DNA of 64,000 bases, taken from Litorisediminicola beolgyonensis (GTDB taxonomy: Bacteria; Pseudomonadota; Alphaproteobacteria; Rhodobacterales; Rhodobacteraceae). Under the pieces are notes generated by a model, which worked only from the letters and a program-made list of their open reading frames with translations, made no database searches and had not been told where the DNA came from. Shown in pieces: positions 1 to 6,802 of the stretch; within the stretch, counting starts at the first letter, position 1; each line of letters begins with the position of its first letter. Location: assembly GCF_042679605.1 (NCBI RefSeq), contig NZ_JBHTMU010000002.1, positions 62,001-126,000 on the forward strand. Direction: 5' to 3'. The translations under genes were made by a program, and so were the position numbers.

Positions 1-804
1 ACGCTCGGCGCGGGTGACCTCGGCCTCGGTGGGCGAGTATTCCTCGTTGGCGAGCGCGATCTGGCTCGGGTGGATCGCCCATTTGCCCTCGATGCCCAGC
101 GCCGCGCCGCGCTTGCAGGCGTCGCGGAAACCGTCGGGATCGGAGAAATCGCCGAACGGCCCGTCGATCGGACGGATGCCGTAGGCGCGGCAGGCGGTGG
201 TCATGCGGCTGAGCGCGGCATGCCACTGGTCGCCCGGGTAGTTCGGGTTGAGACCGCCGATATTGACCGTGCGCGCCTTGTGGAAGGCGGCGTAGTCGGC
301 GACGCCGAAATGCATCGCCTCGAGCCGCGAAGGCATGGCGGCGATCGCCTCGACATTGGCCATGCCGAGCGGCGTCTCGATCAGCGCCTCGATGCCGATC
401 TTGCGGGAGAAGCCCTTGGCCATCTCGATCTGGTTGAGCATCGCCTCGACCATGTAGACATCCGAGGGCGTGCCCACCTTGGGGATCAGCACGATGTCGA
501 GCTTGTCGCCTGCCTGTTCGACCACGTCGACCACGTCGCGATACATGTAATGGGTGTCGAGCCCGTTGATCCGGACGCTCGTGACCTTGTTGTGGCCCGC
601 CCAGTCGAGATCGTTCAGAAGCTGGATCGCGTTCTTGCGGGCCTGTTCCTTGTCATTCGGCGCGACCGCGTCCTCGAGATCGAGGAAGACGACATCCGCC
701 TCGGACTTGCAGGCCTTTTCGACCATCTCGGGGTTGGACGCCGGGACCGCGAGCGTCGAGCGCTGAAGGCGGCTCTTGCGGGTGCCGTAAACCATGTGGC
801 TCAT
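1..804 (-). CDS. mclA: Malyl-CoA lyase, serine-cycle type (3' end cut by window edge)
   Basis: Cleaves malyl-CoA to glyoxylate and acetyl-CoA in the serine cycle; HpcH/HpaI aldolase/citrate lyase family. The 268 visible residues read without a stop to the window edge; relatives are about 320 residues, so roughly 50 C-terminal residues lie outside. Family signatures visible: the metal-site stretch VVFLDLEDAVAPNDKEQARK near residue 40, SVRINGLDTHYMYRDVVDVV near 75, IEALIETPLGMANVEA near 140 and GPFGDFSDPDGF followed by GKWAIHPSQ toward the end. It resembles methylotroph MclA (YRDVVD, FGVADYA) more than other members I can recall. The start is the ATG at 804, 49 bp after the aminotransferase stop, with only a weak purine-rich stretch upstream; an in-frame ATG lies three codons downstream. 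Probably co-transcribed with the aminotransferase. Confidence 0.9.
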   Translation of the reverse strand, partial: MSHMVYGTRKSRLQRSTLAVPASNPEMVEKACKSEADVVFLDLEDAVAPNDKEQARKNAIQLLNDLDWAGHNKVTSVRINGLDTHYMYRDVVDVVEQAGDKLDIVLIPKVGTPSDVYMVEAMLNQIEMAKGFSRKIGIEALIETPLGMANVEAIAAMPSRLEAMHFGVADYAAFHKARTVNIGGLNPNYPGDQWHAALSRMTTACRAYGIRPIDGPFGDFSDPDGFRDACKRGAALGIEGKWAIHPSQIALANEEYSPTEAEVTRAER

Positions 805-853
805 AAGGGAAGTCTTTCCGTCTTGTCAGGATGTGTCGAGGGCGAGGGGCGGC

Positions 854-2044
854 TCAGGCCGCCTTCGCGGCGCTCTGGCTGGCGGTGTCGGTGAAATGGC
901 GGATGGTGGCGCCGATCCCGGTGCCGGGCTCGATCTTGAAGCCGACATCGATCATCGACATCTCGGCGACCGAGACCGCGGTGGTGACCATGCCCTCGTT
1001 CATCCAGCCCAGGTGGCCGATCCGGAAGACCTTGCCCATGACCTTGGCGAGACCGGTGCCGAGCGAGGTGTTGTATTGCTCGTAGGCCCGCGCGATCACG
1101 TGGCGGGCGTCGTGCTCCTCGGGAACGACGATGGCGCTGACGGTGTCGGAATACCATTTCGGATCGGCCGCGCAGACCCGAAGACCCCAGGCCTCGACCG
1201 CCTTGCGCACGCCGGTGGCCAGGCGGTTGTGCCGCGCCCAGATGTTCTCGAGCCCTTCCTCCAGAAGCATGTCGCAGCTCACGTCGAGCCCCCGCAGGAG
1301 CTGGGTCGCCGGGGTGTAGGGGAAATAGCCGTTATCGTTATTGGCGATCTGGTCCGCCCAGGCGAAGAAGCAGCGGCCGAAGCCCGCGTCCTTGTTGGCC
1401 TCCAGCGCCTTGCCCGACACCGACAGGATGCCGAGACCCGCGGGCAGCATGAAGCCCTTCTGCGACCCGGAGACCGCGCAGTCGACGCCCCAGGCGTCCT
1501 GGTCGAAGGCGATCGAGCCGATCGAGGACACGCCGTCGACCATCAGGAGCGCCGGGTGACCGGCGGCGTCGAGCGCGTCGCGCACGCCCTTGATGTCCGA
1601 GGTGACGCCGGTCGCGGTCTCGTTATGGGTGGCAAAGACGGCCTTGTACTCGTGGCCGGTGTCGGCCTTGAGCTTCTCGGCATATTTCTCGACCGGGACG
1701 CCCTCGCCCCATTCGCACTCGATGAGATCGACATCGAGGCCCAGCCGCGCCGCCATGTCGGCCCAGAGATGCGAGAACTGGCCGAAGCGGCTCATCAGCA
1801 CCTTGTCGCCGGGCTTCAGCGTGTTCTGGATCGCCGATTCCCAGGCACCCGTGCCGGAGGAGGGATAGAGGAAGACGCGGCCGGTGGTGTTGCGGAAGAC
1901 CTTGGCGACCTTCTCGAAGAGCGGCTTGGTGAGCTCTGGAAAGTCCGGGGCGCGCATGTCCTGCATGGACACGTTCATGGCCATGCGGACCTTCTCGGGG
2001 ACGTTGGTCGGGCCGGGAATGAACAGGTGATTGTAGCCGGGCAT
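854..2044 (-). CDS. sgaA: Serine-glyoxylate aminotransferase
   Basis: PLP-dependent class V aminotransferase of 396 residues that transfers the amino group of serine to glyoxylate, giving hydroxypyruvate and glycine: the serine-cycle step that regenerates the C1 acceptor. Seen: N-terminal MPGYNHLFIPGPTNVPEKV (the class V 'GPT' opening), PSSGTGAWE for cofactor phosphate binding, the MVDGVSSIGS Asp strand, and SGSQKGFMLPAG containing the Schiff-base lysine. The start at 2044 is preceded by a strong GGAGGAG ribosome-binding site; an open frame extends further upstream but lies in non-coding sequence holding a hairpin repeat. The gene sits directly upstream of mclA and downstream of the LuxR-type regulator, all on the minus strand. 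Length matches serine-cycle SGAs. The specific substrate call rests on family resemblance plus the mclA/fhs/folD context. Confidence 0.93.
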   Translation of the reverse strand: MPGYNHLFIPGPTNVPEKVRMAMNVSMQDMRAPDFPELTKPLFEKVAKVFRNTTGRVFLYPSSGTGAWESAIQNTLKPGDKVLMSRFGQFSHLWADMAARLGLDVDLIECEWGEGVPVEKYAEKLKADTGHEYKAVFATHNETATGVTSDIKGVRDALDAAGHPALLMVDGVSSIGSIAFDQDAWGVDCAVSGSQKGFMLPAGLGILSVSGKALEANKDAGFGRCFFAWADQIANNDNGYFPYTPATQLLRGLDVSCDMLLEEGLENIWARHNRLATGVRKAVEAWGLRVCAADPKWYSDTVSAIVVPEEHDARHVIARAYEQYNTSLGTGLAKVMGKVFRIGHLGWMNEGMVTTAVSVAEMSMIDVGFKIEPGTGIGATIRHFTDTASQSAAKAA

Positions 2045-2298
2045 TGTCGGGTCTCCTCCGGGTGTGTCTTGTGACTTGGCGCCGAGCATGCAGAAGCCGG
2101 GCACGTCGCAGAACACCTTGGCGGATAGGATCTCGGCCCCGGGGGGTGGGCGCGTCCTACCCGTTCGGAGCCATCGGTCCGACGCGGCCGGGGACAGGGA
2201 AAATCGTGTGCCACCGTGTACCGCGCGGCCCGGGCCGGGGACCGGTTTCCGAACCGGAAACCGCGCGAAATCCGGTTCGGATTTCGCCAGCGATCCGC
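2045..2298. other. Intergenic region between the aminotransferase and the regulator
   Basis: 254 bp without a convincing gene. It contains a paired hairpin repeat immediately after the regulator stop (2244-2287) and must hold the promoter for the aminotransferase-mclA pair unless they are read through from the regulator. I saw no clear -35/-10 pair. Confidence 0.5.
2244..2287. repeat. Paired hairpin repeat (REP-like), copy 1; probable terminator of the regulator
   Basis: Two adjacent inverted repeats: stem GGTTTCC / GGAAACC around loop GAACC (2244-2262), then stem GCGAAATCC / GGATTTCGC around loop GGTTC (2265-2287). The same two hairpins recur almost base for base at 5864-5906, and the second type recurs at 40474-40494. 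It begins 12 bp after the regulator stop on the minus strand, so it can act as a bidirectional transcript end, but it has no U-tract. Confidence 0.8.
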
Positions 2299-2961
2299 TC
2301 AGCCGTCGGTTTCGCGGGAATAGATCGCCACCGCCATGGCGCGGTTCTTCACGCCGAGCTTCTCGTAGAGGTTCTTCAGGTGATATTTCACCGTGTTCTC
2401 CGAGATGCCCGTCCGGTTGGCGATCTGCTGGTTGGTCCAGCCCCGCGCCAGCACCGACAGAAGCTCGCGCTCGCGCACGGTCAGCTGCGCCAGCGGCGTA
2501 TCGTTGATCGAGGTGACGTCGATGAAGGGCACGCAGATGCGCCCGTTGGCCACCGCGTGCAGCGTATCGAAGAGCACCGAGGGGTCGTCGAACTGGTAGC
2601 AATAGCCCTGCGCCCCGAGCCGCACCGCCTGCCGCACATGACCCAAGTCACGGCTATTGGCGAAGATCGTCACCGCCTCGGTCCGGCCCCGCCCGCGCCA
2701 GTCGCGCAGGACATCGGTCGCCGCGGCGTCGGCGGTCTTCCAGGCCAAGACCGCGATGTCGAAGGTCCCCGCGGGCAGGTCCAGAAGCGCCAGGCCGCTC
2801 TCGGTCGATCCCACCAACTCGAAGCGCGGATCGCCGCGGAAGCACATCCCCAGCGCCGAGACCACCAGCGGGTTCGGTTCGACAAGATAGATTCGGACCG
2901 GATCGGATGCAGCCGAGCCCGCGGCCGGCGCCGATCCCGGCTCCGCGATGCCGGCACTCAT
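2299..2961 (-). CDS. LuxR/NarL-type transcriptional regulator with degenerate receiver domain
   Basis: 220-residue protein: receiver-like fold at about 21-145 and a clear LuxR/NarL helix-turn-helix at about 155-215 (LTVRERELLSVLARGWTNQQ, then ANRTGISENTVKYHLKNLYE). The receiver lacks the phosphorylation machinery: the acidic pair is E28-P29, the phospho-acceptor Asp position is Ala (IAVLAWKT, near 73), the switch Thr is replaced (TIFAN) and the conserved Lys becomes Gln (GYCYQF, 123). It therefore probably works without a partner kinase, perhaps by binding a metabolite. The ATG at 2961 follows an AGGGAGGAG site. It lies between sgaA-mclA and the divergent fhs-folD, so control of serine-cycle genes is a reasonable inference; an operator-like dyad is at 3031-3056. 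Confidence 0.85.
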   Translation of the reverse strand: MSAGIAEPGSAPAAGSAASDPVRIYLVEPNPLVVSALGMCFRGDPRFELVGSTESGLALLDLPAGTFDIAVLAWKTADAAATDVLRDWRGRGRTEAVTIFANSRDLGHVRQAVRLGAQGYCYQFDDPSVLFDTLHAVANGRICVPFIDVTSINDTPLAQLTVRERELLSVLARGWTNQQIANRTGISENTVKYHLKNLYEKLGVKNRAMAVAIYSRETDG

Positions 2962-3234
2962 GGCGCTCCTCCCTGCGCATGTCGGACCTGTAATCTCCTG
3001 ATTATCGGCCCACCTGTCCACATAGCCATTGGGGTGTGACGCGCGTGTCGCACCCCCATGACGGGACACCGTCGCATACCGGCAGAGCGCCGAGGCCCGC
3101 CGGAACGGGTAGGTTGTCCCCACCGACCGGATGGAAAGTCGTTTCCGATGGCGCAAACGCCGCTTGCGATTGTTGTCGGATGCCCCCTCTTCATGCCTTA
3201 TGCAGCCGAAACCAGCACGCCGGAGGGATGGGCC
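2962..3234. promoter_or_regulatory. Divergent promoter region between regulator and fhs
   Basis: 273 bp between two divergent starts, lower in GC than the flanking genes around 2990-3030. It holds the dyad described at 3031-3056. I see no gene; the open frame extending upstream of fhs lacks coding character before 3235. Confidence 0.6.
3031..3056. promoter_or_regulatory. Operator-like inverted repeat in the fhs/regulator divergent region
   Basis: GGGGTGTGACGC at 3031-3042 faces GTGTCGCACCCC at 3045-3056: the two 12-bp arms match at 10 positions around a 2-bp centre. The 14-bp centre-to-centre geometry suits a dimeric LuxR/NarL-type protein, and the adjacent gene encodes one. Function is inferred. 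Confidence 0.5.
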
Positions 3235-4911
3235 ATGGCCTTCAAGACCGATATCGAGATCGCGCGCGACGCGAAGAAGAAACCGATCCAAGAGATCGGC
3301 GACACCCTGGGCATCCCGGCCGAGCACCTGCTGCCCTACGGCCATGACAAGGCCAAGGTCAGCCAGAGCTTCATCGACAGCGTGCAGGACCGCGCCGACG
3401 GCAAGCTGATCCTCGTCACCGCGATCAACCCGACGCCCGCGGGCGAGGGCAAGACCACCACCACCGTGGGCCTCGGAGACGGTCTGAACGCCATCGGCAA
3501 GAAGGCCGCGATCTGCATCCGCGAAGCCTCGCTCGGGCCGAACTTCGGCATGAAGGGCGGCGCCGCGGGCGGCGGCCACGCGCAGGTCGTGCCGATGGAG
3601 GACATGAACCTCCATTTCACCGGCGATTTCCACGCCATCACCAGCGCCCATTCGCTCCTGTCGGCGATGATCGACAACCACATCTACTGGGGCAACGAGC
3701 AGGAGATCGACCTGCGCCGCGTCTCCTGGCGCCGGGTCGTCGACATGAACGACCGCGCGCTGCGCCAGATCACGACCTCGCTCGGCGGCGTCGCCAACGG
3801 CTTTCCGCGCGAGACCGGCTTCGACATCACCGTGGCCTCCGAGGTCATGGCGATCCTCTGCCTCGCGAAGAACCTCAAGGATCTCGAACAGCGGCTCGGC
3901 GACATGATCGTCGCCTATCGCCGCGACCGCTCGCCGGTCTATTGCCGCGACATCAAGGCCGAGGGCGCGATGACCGTGCTCCTGAAGGACGCGATGCAGC
4001 CGAACCTCGTGCAGACGCTCGAGAACAACCCCGCCTTCGTCCATGGCGGCCCCTTCGCCAACATCGCCCATGGCTGCAACTCGGTGATCGCCACGACCAC
4101 CGCGCTGAAGCTCGCCGATTACGTCGTGACCGAAGCGGGCTTCGGCGCCGACCTGGGCGCCGAGAAGTTCTTCGACATCAAGTGCCGCAAGGCCGGGCTG
4201 ACGCCCGCCGCCGTCGTCCTCGTCGCGACCGTGCGCGCGATGAAGATGAACGGCGGTGTCGCCAAGGCCGATCTCGGCGCCGAGAATGTCGAGGCGGTCA
4301 AGGCGGGCTGCGCGAATCTCGGCCGCCATATCGAGAACCTCAAGGGCTTCGGCGTTCCGGTCGTGGTCGGGATCAACCATTTCGCCGGCGACACCGAGGC
4401 CGAGATCGAGGCGGTCAAGGCCTTCGTGGCCGAGCAGGGCTCCGAGGCGATCCTCTGCAAGCACTGGGCCGACGGCTCGGCCGGCATGACCGAGATGGCC
4501 ACCCGCATCGCCGAGATCGCCGATGGCGGCAGCGCCGAGTTCGGCACGCTCTATCCCGACGAGATGGGCCTCGCTGAAAAGATCGAGACCATTGCCACCC
4601 GGATCTACCGCGCCGACAGCGCCGTGATCGACGGCAAGATCCGCGCGCAGCTGAAAGAGTGGGAAGATCAGGGCTACGGCAACCTGCCAATCTGCATGGC
4701 CAAGACCCAGTATTCGTTCTCGACCGATCCAGCCCAGCGCGGCGCGCCCACCGGGTTCACCATCCCGGTGCGCGAAGTGCGGCTCTCGGCCGGGGCCGGG
4801 TTCATCGTCGCGATCTGCGGCGAGATCATGACCATGCCGGGCCTGCCGCGCCAGCCCGCGGCCGAGACCATCCGGCTCAATGACGAAGGGCTGATCGAGG
4901 GGCTCTTCTGA
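3235..4911 (+). CDS. fhs: Formate-tetrahydrofolate ligase
   Basis: ATP-dependent ligation of formate to tetrahydrofolate, giving 10-formyl-THF, the entry of formate into C1 metabolism; in serine-cycle organisms it feeds assimilation (ftfL). The 558-residue product has the family length. Seen: the nucleotide-binding stretch TAINPTPAGEGKTTTTVGLG, then GPNFGMKGGAAGGGHAQVVP and HFTGDFHAITSAHSLLSAMI, all hallmarks of the family. The start at 3235 has a GGAGG site 10 bp upstream; the longer open frame back to 3058 is not coding-like. It is followed after 44 bp by folD, so the pair forms a formate-to-methylene-THF module divergent from the regulator. Confidence 0.97.
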   Translation: MAFKTDIEIARDAKKKPIQEIGDTLGIPAEHLLPYGHDKAKVSQSFIDSVQDRADGKLILVTAINPTPAGEGKTTTTVGLGDGLNAIGKKAAICIREASLGPNFGMKGGAAGGGHAQVVPMEDMNLHFTGDFHAITSAHSLLSAMIDNHIYWGNEQEIDLRRVSWRRVVDMNDRALRQITTSLGGVANGFPRETGFDITVASEVMAILCLAKNLKDLEQRLGDMIVAYRRDRSPVYCRDIKAEGAMTVLLKDAMQPNLVQTLENNPAFVHGGPFANIAHGCNSVIATTTALKLADYVVTEAGFGADLGAEKFFDIKCRKAGLTPAAVVLVATVRAMKMNGGVAKADLGAENVEAVKAGCANLGRHIENLKGFGVPVVVGINHFAGDTEAEIEAVKAFVAEQGSEAILCKHWADGSAGMTEMATRIAEIADGGSAEFGTLYPDEMGLAEKIETIATRIYRADSAVIDGKIRAQLKEWEDQGYGNLPICMAKTQYSFSTDPAQRGAPTGFTIPVREVRLSAGAGFIVAICGEIMTMPGLPRQPAAETIRLNDEGLIEGLF

Positions 4912-4955
4912 GCCCCCCCCGGCCCTCAACAGACCGACATCAAGGAGACTTGCCC

Positions 4956-5855
4956 ATGACTGCCCAGGTGATCGACGGAAAGGCGTTTGCCGCCAAGGTA
5001 CGCGCACAGGTGGCCGAGCATGTCGACCGCCTCAAGGCCGATCACGGCATCACCCCGGGCCTCGCGGTCGTGCTCGTGGGCGAGGACCCGGCGAGCGAGG
5101 TCTATGTCGCGCACAAGCACAAGGCGACGGTCGAGGTCGGCATGGCCTCGTTCGAGCACAAGCTGCCCACCGACACGCCCGAAGAGGAGCTCTTCGCGTT
5201 GATCGACCAGCTGAACGCCGATCCCGCGGTGCATGGCATCCTCTGCCAGTTCCCGGTGCCCGATCACCTGGACGAGCGACGCACGGTGGCTCGGATCGAC
5301 CCGGCCAAGGACGTGGACGGGCTGAGCGTGACCAATGCGGGCCTCCTGGCGACGGGCGGGAAGGCGCTGGTCAGCTGCACGCCGCTCGGCTGCCTGATGC
5401 TGCTGCGAGATCAGCTGGACACTCTGTCGGGGCTGAACGCGGTGGTGATCGGGCGCTCGAACCTCTTCGGCAAGCCGATGGCGCAGCTTCTCCTGCAGCA
5501 GAACTGCACGGTCACCATCGCGCATTCGCGCAGCCAGGACCTGCCGGGGATCTGCCGGGGCGCGGATATCCTCGTCGCGGCGGTCGGACGGGCGGAAATG
5601 GTCAAGGGCGACTGGGTGAAGCCCGGCGCCGCGGTGATCGACGTGGGAATCACCCGGACCGAGCATCCCGAGAAGCCGGGCAAGACCCGCCTGGTGGGCG
5701 ATGTCGATTTCGACAGCGCCAGCGAGGTCGCGGGCGCGATCACGCCGGTGCCGGGTGGCGTCGGTCCGATGACCATCGCCTGCCTTCTGGCCAACACGCT
5801 GACCGCGTGCTGCCGGGCGCATGGCCTCGAGGAACCCGAAGGTCTCACCGCCTGA
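4956..5855 (+). CDS. folD: Bifunctional methylene-THF dehydrogenase / methenyl-THF cyclohydrolase
   Basis: Interconverts 10-formyl-, methenyl- and methylene-THF, linking fhs to serine hydroxymethyltransferase. 299 residues, normal length. Seen: the catalytic-Lys region YVAHKHKATVEVGM, substrate loop GILCQFPVPDHLD, the Rossmann stretch GRSNLFGKPMAQLLL and the C-terminal PVPGGVGPMTIACLLANT signature. Start: the ATG at 4956 is preceded by AAGGAG with 8-bp spacing; a TTG two codons earlier is less likely. Transcribed with fhs. The gene ends 9 bp before a paired hairpin repeat and a strong terminator-like stem, and it converges with the leftward giant-protein operon. Confidence 0.96.
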   Translation: MTAQVIDGKAFAAKVRAQVAEHVDRLKADHGITPGLAVVLVGEDPASEVYVAHKHKATVEVGMASFEHKLPTDTPEEELFALIDQLNADPAVHGILCQFPVPDHLDERRTVARIDPAKDVDGLSVTNAGLLATGGKALVSCTPLGCLMLLRDQLDTLSGLNAVVIGRSNLFGKPMAQLLLQQNCTVTIAHSRSQDLPGICRGADILVAAVGRAEMVKGDWVKPGAAVIDVGITRTEHPEKPGKTRLVGDVDFDSASEVAGAITPVPGGVGPMTIACLLANTLTACCRAHGLEEPEGLTA

Positions 5856-5863
5856 GCGGTGGC

Positions 5864-5906
5864 GGTTTCCGAACCGGAAACCGCGCGAAATCCGGTTCGG
5901 ATTTCG
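5864..5906. repeat. Paired hairpin repeat (REP-like), copy 2
   Basis: Same two hairpins as at 2244-2287: GGTTTCC/GGAAACC (5864-5882) and CGAAATCC/GGATTTCG with loop GGTTC (5886-5906), separated by the same CGCG-type linker. Located 9 bp after the folD stop, at the left junction of the giant-protein operon. Confidence 0.85.
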
Positions 5907-5910
5907 GGTG

Positions 5911-5933
5911 GCGCCCGGCCCCGAGCCGGGCGC
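5911..5933. terminator. Terminator-like hairpin between convergent folD and HlyD-type gene
   Basis: Perfect 9-bp stem GCGCCCGGC / GCCGGGCGC with loop CCCGA, followed on the plus strand by TTTGGGT. It lies between two convergent genes and can serve both. Confidence 0.65.
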
Positions 5934-5941
5934 TTTGGGTA

Positions 5942-6802
5942 TCACTGGCTCGCGGGCACCGGGTGGAAGCGCAGCCCGCATTTGAGCCCGCTCGGCAGGG
6001 ACCCGTCGCCGTTCGGCAGATCGAGCCGCACGCCGAACGTGCCGCTGCCCGCATCGAAGACACGGTCTATGGCGCTGACCCGTGCCTCGCGCTTGGTGTC
6101 GAGCGGATGGCCGATCGTCACCTCCGCCTCCTGCTCCAGCGCCAGCCGCGGATAGAGATCGACCGGCAGCCAGGCCTCGACCCGCAACGGGTCGAGCACC
6201 GCGAGGCTCAGCACCTCGGCCTGTTCATGCGCGAACTCGCCCAGCGCCCCGGACACCCGGACCACCAGCCCCGAGACCGGTGCGCGGATATCGCGCCGCG
6301 CCAGCCGCAGCTCGGCCTCGTCAAAGCTCGCCTGCGCGAGGCCAAGCTCGGCCTTGGCGCTCACGAGCTCCAGCTCGGCGAGCGTCAGCTCGACCTCGGC
6401 CTGGGCGAGATCGGCCTTGGAGGCGACGCTGCGCTGCGCCAGCGCGCGACGGCGCTCCACCTCCTCGGTGCGGAACGCGACCCGCGCCTCGGCCGCCGAG
6501 ACGGCCGCGGTGTTCTCGGCCCGCAGCCGCGCGAGCCGGAGCGCGCTGGTTTGCAGGTCGGATTCGAGCCGCGCGACCACCTGCCCGGCCTCGACCATGT
6601 CGCCGCGATCCACCAGGATCTCGGTCAGCACGCCCTCTTCCAGACTGGTCAGCTCGATCATGTCGCGGGGCCGGATCACGCAATCGGCGGCGCGCTCGGG
6701 AAAGAGGTCTTCCTGCGACTGGGCCTGCGCCCGGGCCACCGCGGGCGGCAGAGCCAGAGCAAGGCAGGCGGCAAGACAGAAGGCGAGGCAGGGTCGGGTC
6801 AT
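5942..6802 (-). CDS. Periplasmic HlyD-type (barrel-sandwich) adaptor protein
   Basis: 286 residues with a Sec signal peptide at 1-25 (MTRPCLAFCLAACLALALPP then AVARA) and no further membrane segment. Then a lipoyl-like half (TSLEEGVLTEILVDRGDMVE), a coiled-coil hairpin at about 85-155 (AARVAFRTEEVERRRAL; LTLAELELVSAKAELGLAQA), the second half-motif DIRAPVSGLVVRVSGALGEF and a beta-barrel with R-rich end. This is the membrane-fusion-protein fold used in efflux and type I export, but no ABC transporter or RND pump is adjacent. The start ATG at 6802 overlaps the stop of the SecA-like gene in an ATGA tetranucleotide, so the two are translationally coupled. Last gene of the giant-protein operon. 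Role as a periplasmic part of its export path is inferred. Confidence 0.85.
   Translation of the reverse strand: MTRPCLAFCLAACLALALPPAVARAQAQSQEDLFPERAADCVIRPRDMIELTSLEEGVLTEILVDRGDMVEAGQVVARLESDLQTSALRLARLRAENTAAVSAAEARVAFRTEEVERRRALAQRSVASKADLAQAEVELTLAELELVSAKAELGLAQASFDEAELRLARRDIRAPVSGLVVRVSGALGEFAHEQAEVLSLAVLDPLRVEAWLPVDLYPRLALEQEAEVTIGHPLDTKREARVSAIDRVFDAGSGTFGVRLDLPNGDGSLPSGLKCGLRFHPVPASQ

Noticed and set aside
2045..2602. Extension of the aminotransferase frame about 190 codons upstream of 2044
   Set aside because: It overlaps the regulator gene and a hairpin repeat; family proteins start at MPGYNHLF, and a strong GGAGGAG site precedes 2044.
2962..5007. Extension of the regulator frame upstream as a 900-residue protein, antisense to fhs
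   Set aside because: The extension is the reverse complement of fhs and has no coding signal; the ATG at 2961 has an AGGGAGGAG site.
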